From NCBI GenBank assembly GCA_029378245.1, contig JARKIF010000012.1, forward strand, positions 1,178,001 to 1,242,000: a DNA stretch of 64,000 nt. The letters are read 5' to 3'. Of the stretch, positions 10,930 to 20,682 are shown in pieces (the stretch's first letter is position 1; each line of letters begins with the position of its first letter). Under the pieces are notes generated by a model. It searched no databases. It had not been told where the DNA came from and worked only from the letters and a program-made list of their open reading frames with translations. This stretch comes from Roridomyces roridus (taxonomy: Eukaryota; Basidiomycota; Agaricomycetes; Agaricales; Mycenaceae). The position numbers and the translations under genes were made by a program.

Positions 10930-12359
10930 GGCGGAGGAAAGTGGCAAAGGCCGGCATGGCTCGGTCCAGACCAAGCGCGCGTCGCTGTGTCATTGAACGA
11001 CAAAGTAGACCCCTCGACATCACGCGGTGGCAGTCGGGACACAGAGTGCGCCGCCTGCAGCGAGCTGCGTGGCAATGGGGAACGAGGGATGCGAAGAACG
11101 TTGGGCACTGGATGCCCCTGGAAGGCCAGAAAGAATGATAAATTGCAGCAGTGTCGGTGACTCCAGACGGTATCCACGGTGGTCTGCTACATAGAAAAGA
11201 TTAAGGGGAGAGTAGTGGTGAAACGCATGGGACGCACCAGTACCCTCTCCGAACCCCCGTGTTGGGTTTCAAGCCTCCACCCGCACTGCTGTTCCCAGCG
11301 TGAGACCTTGGACAGCAGACATCCCTCACGTACTCTCGACTCGGGCGTCGAAGAAGGTATCAGACAGGATGGTCTCGACCTGTGTCCTGGACCCGCGTCA
11401 AATCGGGAGAAGGGGCATGCATGGCACGTACGATACGAGCTCAAGGTCAAGATAGGGCCCACTTGAAGCGCAAGAGACGATCGAGCGTCGCTCAGAAAAA
11501 TGCCAAAATTGATCCATGGAGTTGCGTCTCGATGGCTATGTCGACGATGCGATACCCCAGCGCAAAAGGATGAGAAAGAGGGGAGGTTTTTTTGGGCTAG
11601 GCGTGGCGAGCTCGGGTACGGGGAGAAAGTCAAGGTGTGATCGCATCGTCTCTTGATCGTTGCCACCATCATGTCCGACCTCGACATTGAATGGGCTCTC
11701 TCTGCAGCCCGAGGCAACCTCGTACCCAGCTATGAGCAGCGGGAATCCATCCAACGAGCTGTAGCTCAGCTACAACATCGCTTGGAGTCACAGCAGGACT
11801 TGGAAAACACAGAAGTGGACGATCTACCCCGCCAAATAGCAGTGTTTTCGTCCTTGCTCGCGCACATCCGTCGGCTCCCTCCCGAAATCCTAGGCACCAT
11901 CATGTCCGACCTCGACATTGAATGGGCTCTTTCTGCAGCCCGAGAAAACCTCATACCCAGCGATGAGCAACGGGCCTCAATTGAACAAGCCGTAGCTCAG
12001 CTCCAACATCACTTGGAGTCGCAGGAGGACTTTGAAAACACGCACGATCTACGTCGTCAAATCGCAGTGTTTTCGTCCCTGCTCGCGCCCATCCGTCGGC
12101 TCCCTCCCGAAATCTTGTCCCAAATATGGATACAGCCCAGCCTCGATACGCCCGCGCCCAGAAGCTCGTATATCAGGCTACCACGGTTCAGTGGTCGCGG
12201 CACCAACCCCGTGCCTGCCGTTTCGTTCCATTGGCGCGCAATCGCTGTGTCCACTCCAAAGTTTTGGGCATCATTCTACGTCGATCTACTAGGAACAGAC
12301 AACACAGCCCGCCTTCTTGAGCTCTACTTGGAGCGGTCAAAGCAATGCCTCCTGTCTAT
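10930..12359 (+). repeat. Near-identical 1.43-kb segment, unit 1 (pair of 33867-35297)
   Basis: From about 10930 to 12359 the sequence is nearly identical to 33867-35297; I find about six substitutions over roughly 1430 bp. The surrounding duplicated DNA is clearly more diverged. It covers the 5' flank and the first ~690 bp of the long F-box gene. The identity ends exactly at the 12360 insertion point. Confidence 0.85.
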
Positions 12360-13690
12360 TATGACGTTATTTATCACAAAAAAATAAATGGTCGATGGTC
12401 GAAGGTTTCAGTTGACTTTTACGTGATGCTTCAGTGGTTGAGCTGCGAGGACGAGTGTTCACAGCGTGGTTGAGGTGCGAGAAACATGTGAAACGGATGT
12501 CAGTTGATGGTTGAGGTAGGATGGTTGGGGTTTCCGGTCTGTCCGACTCTACCGGGTGGCTCGGCCTATCGGCTTGAATCCTCATCAAATTGATTGCCAG
12601 GAACACGTCACTGCTCTTGATCAGCCGGGGCGGCAAGTTGAACATTACTGAATCGTGTCAACTGAAGACCAATTGTCCCCTCATTCTCTCATGAGGTGGT
12701 TCGACTGGGAGCAATATTTTTGATGCTCTGTCTGTCGCATTGCAGTCATTTTGAATTTGTCTCAGACCTCGGGTCGTTGGCTCCAACACACAAATACCAG
12801 AATGTCTTCAACTTCTTGAACCCACGGTTCGCACTGAGCAAATCCGGGGCCGAATTCGGAATGTTTCATTTGATCCGAGTTTTTGATGTGCGTTGGACGG
12901 CATCACCGGCAGACCTACATACCTCCACCTCGGACGGTCATTCAGCAACTGGAAGCACATCCACTAACCATATAGGTGGAACTGAAAACCTTAGAGCAAG
13001 CTGTGCAAAGAGGCCAAGACCATCAAGCTCGAAGATAAACCATCACCCTGGAAGCCTGCTGCCGAGCAGGAACACTGGAAAGCCAAGACACACACCGAGT
13101 CAACAGAACTACGGTATATTCGGAGACGACGAGCGGGTAGCGCGTACGACGAGGACGACAAGACGGTAAACGACAAGAGAAGACTGTGTATGTAAGCGAT
13201 CATGTGATCTGTAAGCCGACGGGTTTACACACCCAAACCATGAACCATTGCACTCAATCAGGCCAAAAATGTCAAACCATTCCTCACAAAGGCAGTACCT
13301 TCAGTCTGAATCTCAACCATTCCATTTGTTGTGAAAAATGCTTTTATAGTCTATCGATATATCCGACCTGGGTGGAGGCCGCATTCATCCGTCCATCTTG
13401 AAGCAGCTCATACAGCTCGGAAAGATGGCTCTGGATTCGGTTGTCTCTTGGTTCTTTTCACCTGTCGTTGTTCTCGCCAATCCGGGGACGTTTGCAGGCC
13501 CTCGCGATCTTGGATCTCACTGTGTTTGGTGGGATGAGTGATGTGGATACTCGATGTTTCGAGGTCGCTCCGCGGTTGACATGGCTCAAATTGACACTGT
13601 GCTCAATCCCATGTTGTCAAATCACCCACCTCACCGTTGGTTCAGCTTGCGCGCTGGAAAGGTGATACATGGGAAGGAAGAAAGGTGAGT
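11671..13690 (+). pseudogene. F-box protein gene, long coiled-coil type, copy III (element-disrupted)
   Basis: The ATG at 11671 opens a frame with two tandem ~77-codon modules. Each has MSDLDIEWALSAAR, a coiled coil (AVAQLQH.LESQ) and the F-box core (RRLPPEIL). A linker with PRFSGRGTNP and WRAIAVSTPKFWASFYVDLL follows. The frame is interrupted at 12360 by a 989-bp insert and resumes at 13349 with the segment homologous to 35292 onward. There a 2-base deletion relative to copy IV (near 13410) shifts the frame. Coding similarity fades near 13690 and the rest of the leucine-rich region is missing. Inferred non-functional. Confidence 0.75.
12360..13348. mobile_element. 989-bp TIR-like insertion in F-box copy III
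   Basis: The insert is flanked by a 6-bp direct repeat GTCTAT (12354-12359 and 13349-13354), and the uninterrupted site is visible in copy IV at 35292-35297. The ends are imperfectly inverted: the left contains TTATTTATCACA...AAATGG, and the reverse of the right contains GCATTTTTCACAACAAATGG. No transposase is recognisable; a 157-codon frame at 12696-13169 shows no known motif. Confidence 0.65.
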
Positions 13691-14371
13691 CGACTTTTGC
13701 TTGATAAACGAGCCCCTGACTTTGAATTTCGATCTTCACCATCATGGCGTCATGGCGTCCTGGACTTCCAATACACGGAACTGAGATCTAGGGAACTCAT
13801 CCTTCGCCGCTCAAGGCTGGCAATACACCGTCAGCTCTAAGGCACCCGTTCGATTCGGTATTAGAGACTTTGCGGTGAGCCACCCGGGTGGCTCCAACGG
13901 TCTGTGTTCGGACCAACATGTTCCGTGGTCAGAGCCACAGTCTCATTGCTTTCAGTCTACTTCCCATTCGAGGGCAACTGAGGCCTGCGCCGCCGTTCGA
14001 TCCGCCCAGAATCAGAGGCGATTACAGGGAGTCCCTTTTCCCCCGTGGCTCAGCGCTCAGCGCTCAGCACTGACCTTCTTCCCCATTTTAAGGCTTGCGC
14101 TTTGAATTTAGCATGCATCCGGTTCAGTATACAAAACGGGTGAATGGAGCGCCCGTAGTCTCGTTCGATTCGGGGACAGGCACCTGGACGTCTTCTTGAA
14201 AGTTGCTCTTGAGCCCATAGCAATTCTTGTACCATGATGGGGACTACACCGAAGAAGCCAAACAAACGATAAGGTGTGCAATATTTTGTGGATTTTCTAC
14301 TAGCGCGTCGTGCGCACGCACTCCTTAACGCCTGGGTTTTTGGTTTTGTTTTTCATGAGGGAGATGGTGGG
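13691..14371. other. No gene seen between F-box copy III and the MITE
   Basis: Short matches to the 3' flank of the other long F-box genes occur near 13830-13870 (compare 41240-41290). Otherwise nothing coding or structured is recognised. Confidence 0.4.
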
Positions 14372-14748
14372 TAGGGTGTGGTTTTTAATTCCCCAGCCAT
14401 TAAAAACCGGTTAATAAACCTGGTTTGCCAACCGGCCTGTTTGTAAACCGGTTTACAAACCAGCCCCAAAATGGTTTTGCAGATGAATTTTTGGTTCGGG
14501 CTCTTCTCCACCTCCTCCCGTGGTCCTCTGTGCACATCCAAAGCCCATCATTGGCCCCCAAGAGGCCATGGTTGCTCCCACAAAGCACATCAGACGGTGA
14601 TCAGGCCTGAATCAAAGCTCATTTGATCCACTAATGATTATGTCATGGCATTTATAAACTGATGATTTTGCCCAAACATTTAAAAACCACGTTTATAAAC
14701 GCCGGTTAATTAACCGGTTAATAAACCAGAATTAAAAACCACACCCTA
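14372..14748. mobile_element. hAT-type MITE (377 bp)
   Basis: Termini TAGGGTGTGGTTTTTAATTC are inverted at both ends, and a perfect 8-bp duplication ATGGTGGG flanks the element (14364-14371 and 14749-14756). Subterminal AACCGGTT palindromes are prominent and there is no ORF. TIR start and duplication length fit the hAT superfamily. Confidence 0.9.
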
Positions 14749-15071
14749 ATGGTGGGGGCAGGCACTGTCGCTTTGAAGAGCGAGGGTGTAGAGCGATGTG
14801 GGTGTGGGTTGGGTGTGGGTGTTGGGTTCGAATGGTAAGTAGAGAGGAGCACGTTGGGCGCACGGTTACCGGTAGGAAAATTCAAAGCAGTTGCCAGTGG
14901 TAAAGATCAGAGTCGCAATCAATGATGGTAGCGATCAGGGTCACAGCCGCAACACTGCGGCAACGGCCTTTGTTTCCTACCCTCATCTTCTCATTCTCGA
15001 AACCAGAGTTACAAAGTGAGTCCTTTGCGAATAAAGAATTCGAGTCAATGATAGTCCGCCTCAGAAAAGAA

Positions 15072-16223
15072 ATGTCGCCCCCCAGGCTCCCACCAGAGTT
15101 GATTGATCTCATCCTCGGCCATGGCTCGGACAGTCGGCGCGACATGTTAGCATGCGCGTTGGTATGTCGGGACTGGCTGGTCTTTGCTCGCGGGCGCCTC
15201 GTGATCCGGATCGATTCTCGGAGCAAGGCGGCATTGTTTATTGCCCTAATTCAGGCTCCAACAACTACTCTTCCCGCTACAATTTCCCAGCTTGTACTCG
15301 CACCTGCATGGGGCGAGACACCCGGAATTTTGCCCATCCTCCCCATGCTGTCGAATTTCCCAGCTTTGCGCAGCCTGACACTATACTTTATTCATCTCAC
15401 CAACTCACTTCCTACGCTGCCCAGCCTCACGAAGCTCACGCTTGCCAGCTGCGGATTCCCCGCCTATTCGGGATTCATCTGCTGTTTGGCAAAACACCCT
15501 CAGCTCCGAGACCTTGTCTTCTCAAATTGCACCGTTTATCGGGCCTCCGCCGAGGAGCGCAAATCCTTACCTACCGTCAACCTGGACACTTTGGTTTTAG
15601 ATGGGAACGACATCCCAACGGACTCCTCTTCCGATTTGTGCCTCTTGCGGACTCGGAAACTGACATTCCAAAGACAGTCGCCGGACGTGGTTTCCATTTT
15701 CTTACATCGCCTCGGCACGCATCTGACACACTTATGCCTCCTCCCAGGTGAGCCCTTTGACCATCTACATGCCAGTCGTAATGTTTCCACTCCAGATGTA
15801 CCATCGACTCTCACGTTCATTCACACCACTCATCTGACGCACCTCAAAATTCAAAATGTGTTTGGATTTGGATATGGGATCGACGCCAACGCTCACTCGC
15901 ACCATCAATCGTTCCGCATTTCTCCCCATCTCCACAGCCTACTTGGTCGCATTACCCCTCACAATGTTAGGCTACGCACATTGATCTTTCATGCGATGCG
16001 GGCTTCTAACAGGGGACTGAGGGGAGGGACTGTGACATGTGCCACCGAGCTGCTTGGTCAACTGGGACTCGAAGAGCTGCCAGAGCTCCGCCTCATCGTG
16101 CGGGAGAGCGGGGTGATGAATGTATGCACGAAACTCCGTGCGGTCATACGCGGATGTACGGGTCGGACGACGGTGGTGGGTATTGTCAGTGGCAGAGTTG
16201 TTGCGCGCTCCGGCCAACAGTAG
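15072..16223 (+). CDS. F-box/LRR-like protein, ~367 aa, intact
   Basis: The start is taken at the ATG at 15072 because the protein then begins, as in its relatives, with the F-box: MSPPRLPPELIDLILGH, then LACALVCRDW. A leucine-rich region follows (FPALRSLTLYFIHL, LPSLTKLTLASC), with a conserved THLTHLCLLPG and a C-terminal REL..V.....RVVA segment. A 48-bp intron at 15748-15795 (GTGAGC...CCAG) matches the intron position of four relatives. It is a multiple of three and stop-free, so the unspliced frame is also open. Spliced length is 367 aa, close to the 362-382 aa of its siblings. The expected role is substrate choice for an SCF ubiquitin ligase; the target is unknown. Its unit 2 partner is at 46054-47241. 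Confidence 0.85.
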   Translation: MSPPRLPPELIDLILGHGSDSRRDMLACALVCRDWLVFARGRLVIRIDSRSKAALFIALIQAPTTTLPATISQLVLAPAWGETPGILPILPMLSNFPALRSLTLYFIHLTNSLPTLPSLTKLTLASCGFPAYSGFICCLAKHPQLRDLVFSNCTVYRASAEERKSLPTVNLDTLVLDGNDIPTDSSSDLCLLRTRKLTFQRQSPDVVSIFLHRLGTHLTHLCLLPGEPFDHLHASRNVSTPDVPSTLTFIHTTHLTHLKIQNVFGFGYGIDANAHSHHQSFRISPHLHSLLGRITPHNVRLRTLIFHAMRASNRGLRGGTVTCATELLGQLGLEELPELRLIVRESGVMNVCTKLRAVIRGCTGRTTVVGIVSGRVVARSGQQ

Positions 16224-16968
16224 CTAGAGCCTAGCGCCTCTCGCAGCCTCTCCTCTGTAGTCTAAGAAGTTTGATTTGAAACAACGGATTCGTTTCAGAA
16301 GGGTGTTTGAATTTGAAGGCTGATCTGTTTCCCCCTGCTTTGTCACCGGACACAGCTTGTGTCTTACCCCCTCCTTGTCGTCGAGTGCGTTTCCATTCTC
16401 CCCAAGTCGATGGATTCCGATTCTGATCCCGAAACCACAGACTGCTTCCAGAAGACTCACCCTATCGACGCTGCACCGGGCAGATCTAGTCTCGGTGGCG
16501 AGGTCCGTGTTTCTGTGGTTTTTCGTCGAATTTCAAGACAGAGCTCTCTTGCAGTGTATCACACCCATGTCGCGCGCCAGATTTCCTCTCCAACTTGTCG
16601 ACCTTGTCATCGGCCAGTTCCCCGATGATCGCAATACCCTTCTGTCGTGCGCCTTGGTTTGTCGAGATTGGGTCGCACTCGCTCGCGAAAAGCTTCCCAT
16701 TTCCATCGACAAACCAGCAGAATTCATTCATATCGCTCGATCTCCAAATTGTACCTTGCTGCCGGCCGTACGTCGTGTCGAAATCAGACATTTCTCTGAC
16801 AGCCATGCCGGAGAGATGCCCCGCGTCATATCCATGCTCCCTGATTTTTTGGCCTTGCGCTCGCTCAGGCTTTCCAACCTCACAATCATAGAGCTCCCTT
16901 CTCACCCAACTCTTGGCCAGCTCACTGTCGCCATTTCCCACTTCACAACCTACTCGGGATTCATTCGT

Positions 16969-17871
16969 TGAGGTGCGGGCCATCGTACCACGGGAGAAAT
17001 CATGCCAGAAGGCCAAGATTTCGCGAATTTCATATTGGCGTGCAAGTTGGGATCGAAGAAGGTGCGATGATATCAATCAGATCATCACGTGATCCGAACG
17101 CGTCGCGTCGCGTCCAAGTCGCGTCGCTGCACTCCGCCACACTACAACTACCACGACTTGTGGAGCTCTGTGGAGCTCAGCGGAGCCGATGGAAGGATTC
17201 AGAATGTCCAAGACGCATGAGAACAATAGCACGGCTTAAGTATGACTCGGTTATGGCTCGGGCATGGCTCGGGGAGAGACAGTGTACCTAGCGACGGAGT
17301 CAGTCGTTAGGAGGGACAATAGTGCACTGGATTGGACAAAGTACAAACAGTAGTAGTATAAATTAGCGAGTAGAATACCTGGAAGGGGGAATAGGAACAC
17401 GGGATTTATACGGAACTACGACTACGGAACGACTACGACTTACGGTTTCGGCATACGACTACGACATACGACTACGGTTTCGACAACACTCTGCTTCTTT
17501 CTATACTCGCTCTCATCAGCCTGAACCGTTCAAGACACTGACTTACAGGATATAGCATTTCATATTGAGCTGGTCTCGATTCGACGACGACAACGACGAC
17601 TCTCTGGCGACATCCATTTGAATTTGATTGTTGATTTCTGATTTTCTAGGTTTCACATTGCACACACTGGTCGTTGCTTTATTTTGCCCCACACCTATTG
17701 TCTCATCCGAACTAGATTAGGTCGTATACTTCGACCCCGAACCCCCCGAACACACACAACTTGCTCGCGCGTACCACTCTCTTCCCACAACCTCACCTCA
17801 TCACACTCTTGGCTGGTCCAGGGTATTTTTATTGGTTTTATTTTTCTGGTGGTTCGTACGTCCGCATTTCA
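16969..17871. mobile_element. Solo LTR (903 bp) in an F-box gene
   Basis: The insert starts TGAGGTGCGG and ends CCGCATTTCA, giving TG...CA termini that are inverted at 8 of 10 positions. A perfect 4-bp duplication TCGT flanks it (16965-16968 and 17872-17875). A TATA-like TATAAATTAG near 17358 fits an LTR promoter. There is no internal coding sequence, so this is most simply a solo LTR left by recombination; which retrotransposon family it belongs to is not determined. Confidence 0.8.
17408..17490. repeat. Degenerate ACGACTACG repeats within the solo LTR
   Basis: Irregular copies of ACGACTACG and ACGGTTTCG alternate over about 80 bp. This could be a U3 enhancer-type repeat of the LTR, but no function can be shown. 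Confidence 0.6.
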
Positions 17872-18939
17872 TCGTTCCATCGCCAGCCTACATAATCTTC
17901 GAGCTCTAGAGTTGTCGCACACCACCTGGGGGGAATCGTCTCAAGGCCAACCATCGACGTTGCCCGCGATCAATCTCGGCTGGCTGAAATTATGCATCTT
18001 TCACGAACCGCAGGAGGGTGACTTCCTTCCGTTCCGTGTCCGGAATCTGGAATTGGACAATACCATTCCGCTCAAGCTCATCTCAAAACACCTCCGTCAG
18101 CTCGGTGAGCACTTGACCGAGTTTTCTCTTACAGGTGGCTTCTTCATCTCACATCTCTTGACCTGTCACTCACTATGCGGCTTAGATTTTCAATTGGAGA
18201 ACATTGACTTGACCCATAATGTCGGTCTGAAACGGCTTGAGATTGACTACGCCCTTGGGATCGCATGCGGGGAGATATACGACACCTTCGACCTTCCATC
18301 TCTCTTTGGCCGCTTGAGTCTCGAATGCTGCCTTCGCACTCTGGCTCTGCATGTCGACATGTTCGGCACCCGCTCAAGGTCACAACAGCGCTACCCATGG
18401 ACGGCGGCGTCGTTCTTGACGCTGCTCAGGAACAGAGGATTCAAAGATATGTCGGAGCTGCAGATCATCGTGCCCGACGACCTTGTGCCGTATAATCACA
18501 GTCTCGACACGACACTTCTCGCATGTACCCAGATACCGAGTTCGTTCCGAACGCGAGTGGTGTGTATTGTGGCGGGCAGGATTATCACGCAGCAGGCTAG
18601 TCAAGTTGCCTGACTCAGATGGAAGACAACCACATGGCTTTCCGAAGGTATGTACTTGATTCTTCCTCCGTCGTCCGAGTACTTGCCCTGTAATGGACTC
18701 AGACCAAAACGCCTGCTTCCGAACCCGAGTCGCCATTCGGATAATTCAACATCGATTTTTATTCGCCGTCCTTCTGAATATACACGGTGAAGTCATTCCA
18801 AACAGCGATGGCCAGGGTCTTCCGCGTGTTCAATATGCTGGGTTGACCCAGACCACCGCCTAGCGCGCCGGCTCGAGTCACGAGTTTATTGTTTAGCTCA
18901 TTTTTCCCTGTCAAAATGACTTGTAATTTTGTGTCGAAG

Positions 18940-19950
18940 GTCATGCGCTTTGAAACTCGTGTACCACCTCCGTCGATTCTCTTTACGCAGACCGGCGCCA
19001 TACATCCAGCTCATTCCCATGTTGTCGTCATTCTCCTCCTTGCGTTCTCTCACATTGGCCAATCTTGACCTCACGGAAGTCCCTCTTCCCCCAACCCTTA
19101 CCAAACCCGTTTTGAACTATTGCCATTTTGCGAATCACGCCGCATTCATTCATTCCATATCTCGCCTAGCTCACCTCCAGCATCTCAATCTCTGGTCCAT
19201 GACCTGGGCTACTCCCCCGGGAACCGAAAATCAGTCTACGTCACATACCACTGATCTCCCCTCGTTGACATTGTATCACGACGAATTACAAAAATCGTAC
19301 CAATATTCCCTGTGGCCCCTTCGGCCTCGGAAATTCATCCTCGGAAATTCATCCTGATGAGCGAGCACTACACCGTAAAGCAGCTACCGGTTTTCTCCAG
19401 ATACATCGTCAGCCTCGGGACCCATTTACAGAAGCTCCATCTCCGACATACGAGTCAGATTTTCATTCCACTGTCATCGCATTCACCTCGTCCTGATCTT
19501 TTTTCATAGGACGTGCTATTGTACAGCTCGACTATACGGCGAATTCGGACCTCCAGCATTTGGTCATCCACGAAGCGCTCTACGTCATCTCCAAGACGTT
19601 ATATGCTTCACGTTCTCTCCAAGACGTTATATGCTTCACGTTCTCTCCAATTCCTGATCGCCAACATTATCCCACATTGTGAGCTCCGCACGATGACTCT
19701 CCAGGTGAAACCTGGACGACAGCCGTCCCAGAGTACTGTGGATCCGTGGACTGCGACGTCCATGACGACGCTGTTGAGCGACGCGCGGCTGGAGAAACTG
19801 GAGGAATTGCGAATCGTCATGTTGAAACCTTTTGTGCGGTTTGACAGGCTGGATGCGACGATTCTCGCTTGTGTTCCAGATCCAGCTAGCACTCCAAGTC
19901 GAGCGAGAGTCGTCTGCAGTGTAGCAGGAAGGGTTATAACGCCGGTGTAG
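18940..19950 (+). pseudogene. F-box/LRR-like gene remnant, 5' truncated, two frameshifting tandem duplications
   Basis: Leucine-rich segments of the ~365-aa family are recognisable from about 19000 (LIPMLSSFSSLRSLTLANLDLTEV is the start of the block) to the C-terminal VVCSVAGRVI at 19940, but the F-box itself is gone. A 14-bp unit (CTCGGAAATTCATC) is duplicated at about 19326-19353 and a 28-bp unit (starting CTCCAAGACGTTATATG) at about 19590-19646. Each shifts the frame, and removing one copy of each restores the expected sequence at that point. An intron-like gap sits near 19465-19515. Confidence 0.75.
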
Positions 19951-20682
19951 CGTACTGAGGACGACGGAAGCAAGTAGGTTCTTTCTTTGTTCAATTTTGT
20001 ATGGGTCATCTCATTGCGTCTGTGCAGGCAACATTTGGTTGCCTAATATTAATCGAGATTCCACTGTTCGGGTTTGCATAAATGATCATGCGCTTGCGGA
20101 TTCTAACCGGCAATTTAGGTTCGACTCCTCCTTCAATCAGCTAATGTACAAGCAAGGATCAATATCCGTCTCAGTCTTCCGTATCACAATCCAAAATTCC
20201 AATGAATCTGCACAACAGCCGGACTTCAACACATGCGCGACCAAGCTGGCATTCGAGGGTCCGACTCGGAGAGTTGCGGTGAGCGGCGCTTCTCCGGAGT
20301 CTGGAACAATATTCATCCAGGTTCAAGATGAACAATATTGCACAGTTTACGTAGATATTTTTGAGAACCGTGTTCATGTAGATAGTTTCTGTAGCAAGAA
20401 AGACAGTCCATATCAAAGGAACATGCCGAACGGTCAAAAGACAACAGATCAGACGGCTGCCGCTCGGCATATGAGTATGAGCTGGTCAGCTGGACTCGAA
20501 AGCCGTACTGCGTGGAATAGTGGGGCACGAAGTCACTGCTCGCCCCTCGGTGAGGTTACTTGAAAGTAGTTATACTATCCAACTTGTGAAATCAAACCAC
20601 TTCATTGAGACCTCAAATCAAACATGCGCACAAAACTAAAGTATCTATCTGTGTAAGTATGTGGCATCCTCGATACATCCTC
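19951..20682. other. Intergenic, between F-box remnant and Egh16-like gene
   Basis: A 188-codon frame (19997-20563, +) is present but has no recognisable domain and composition unlike the neighbouring genes. I treat it as chance. Nothing else is seen. Confidence 0.4.

Larger units (their letters stand above)
16567..18613 (+). pseudogene. F-box/LRR-like gene split by a solo LTR
   Basis: The ATG at 16567 starts the F-box (FPLQLVDLVIGQF, LSCALVCRDW) and leucine-rich segments up to TYSGFIR at 16968. The next codon, TGA, is formed by the first bases of an inserted LTR. After the LTR and its 4-bp duplication, the same frame resumes at 17876 (SIASLHNLRALEL) and runs to the stop at 18611-18613. A 51-bp in-frame intron lies at 18135-18185. 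Subtracting the LTR gives one 362-aa frame, the family length, so the gene seems to have been inactivated only by this insertion. Whether any transcript splices the LTR out is unknown. Confidence 0.8.

Noticed and set aside
19997..20563. 188-codon plus-strand frame between F-box remnant and Egh16-like gene
   Set aside because: No domain, no conserved start context, and no equivalent frame in unit 2 between 47241 and 47431.
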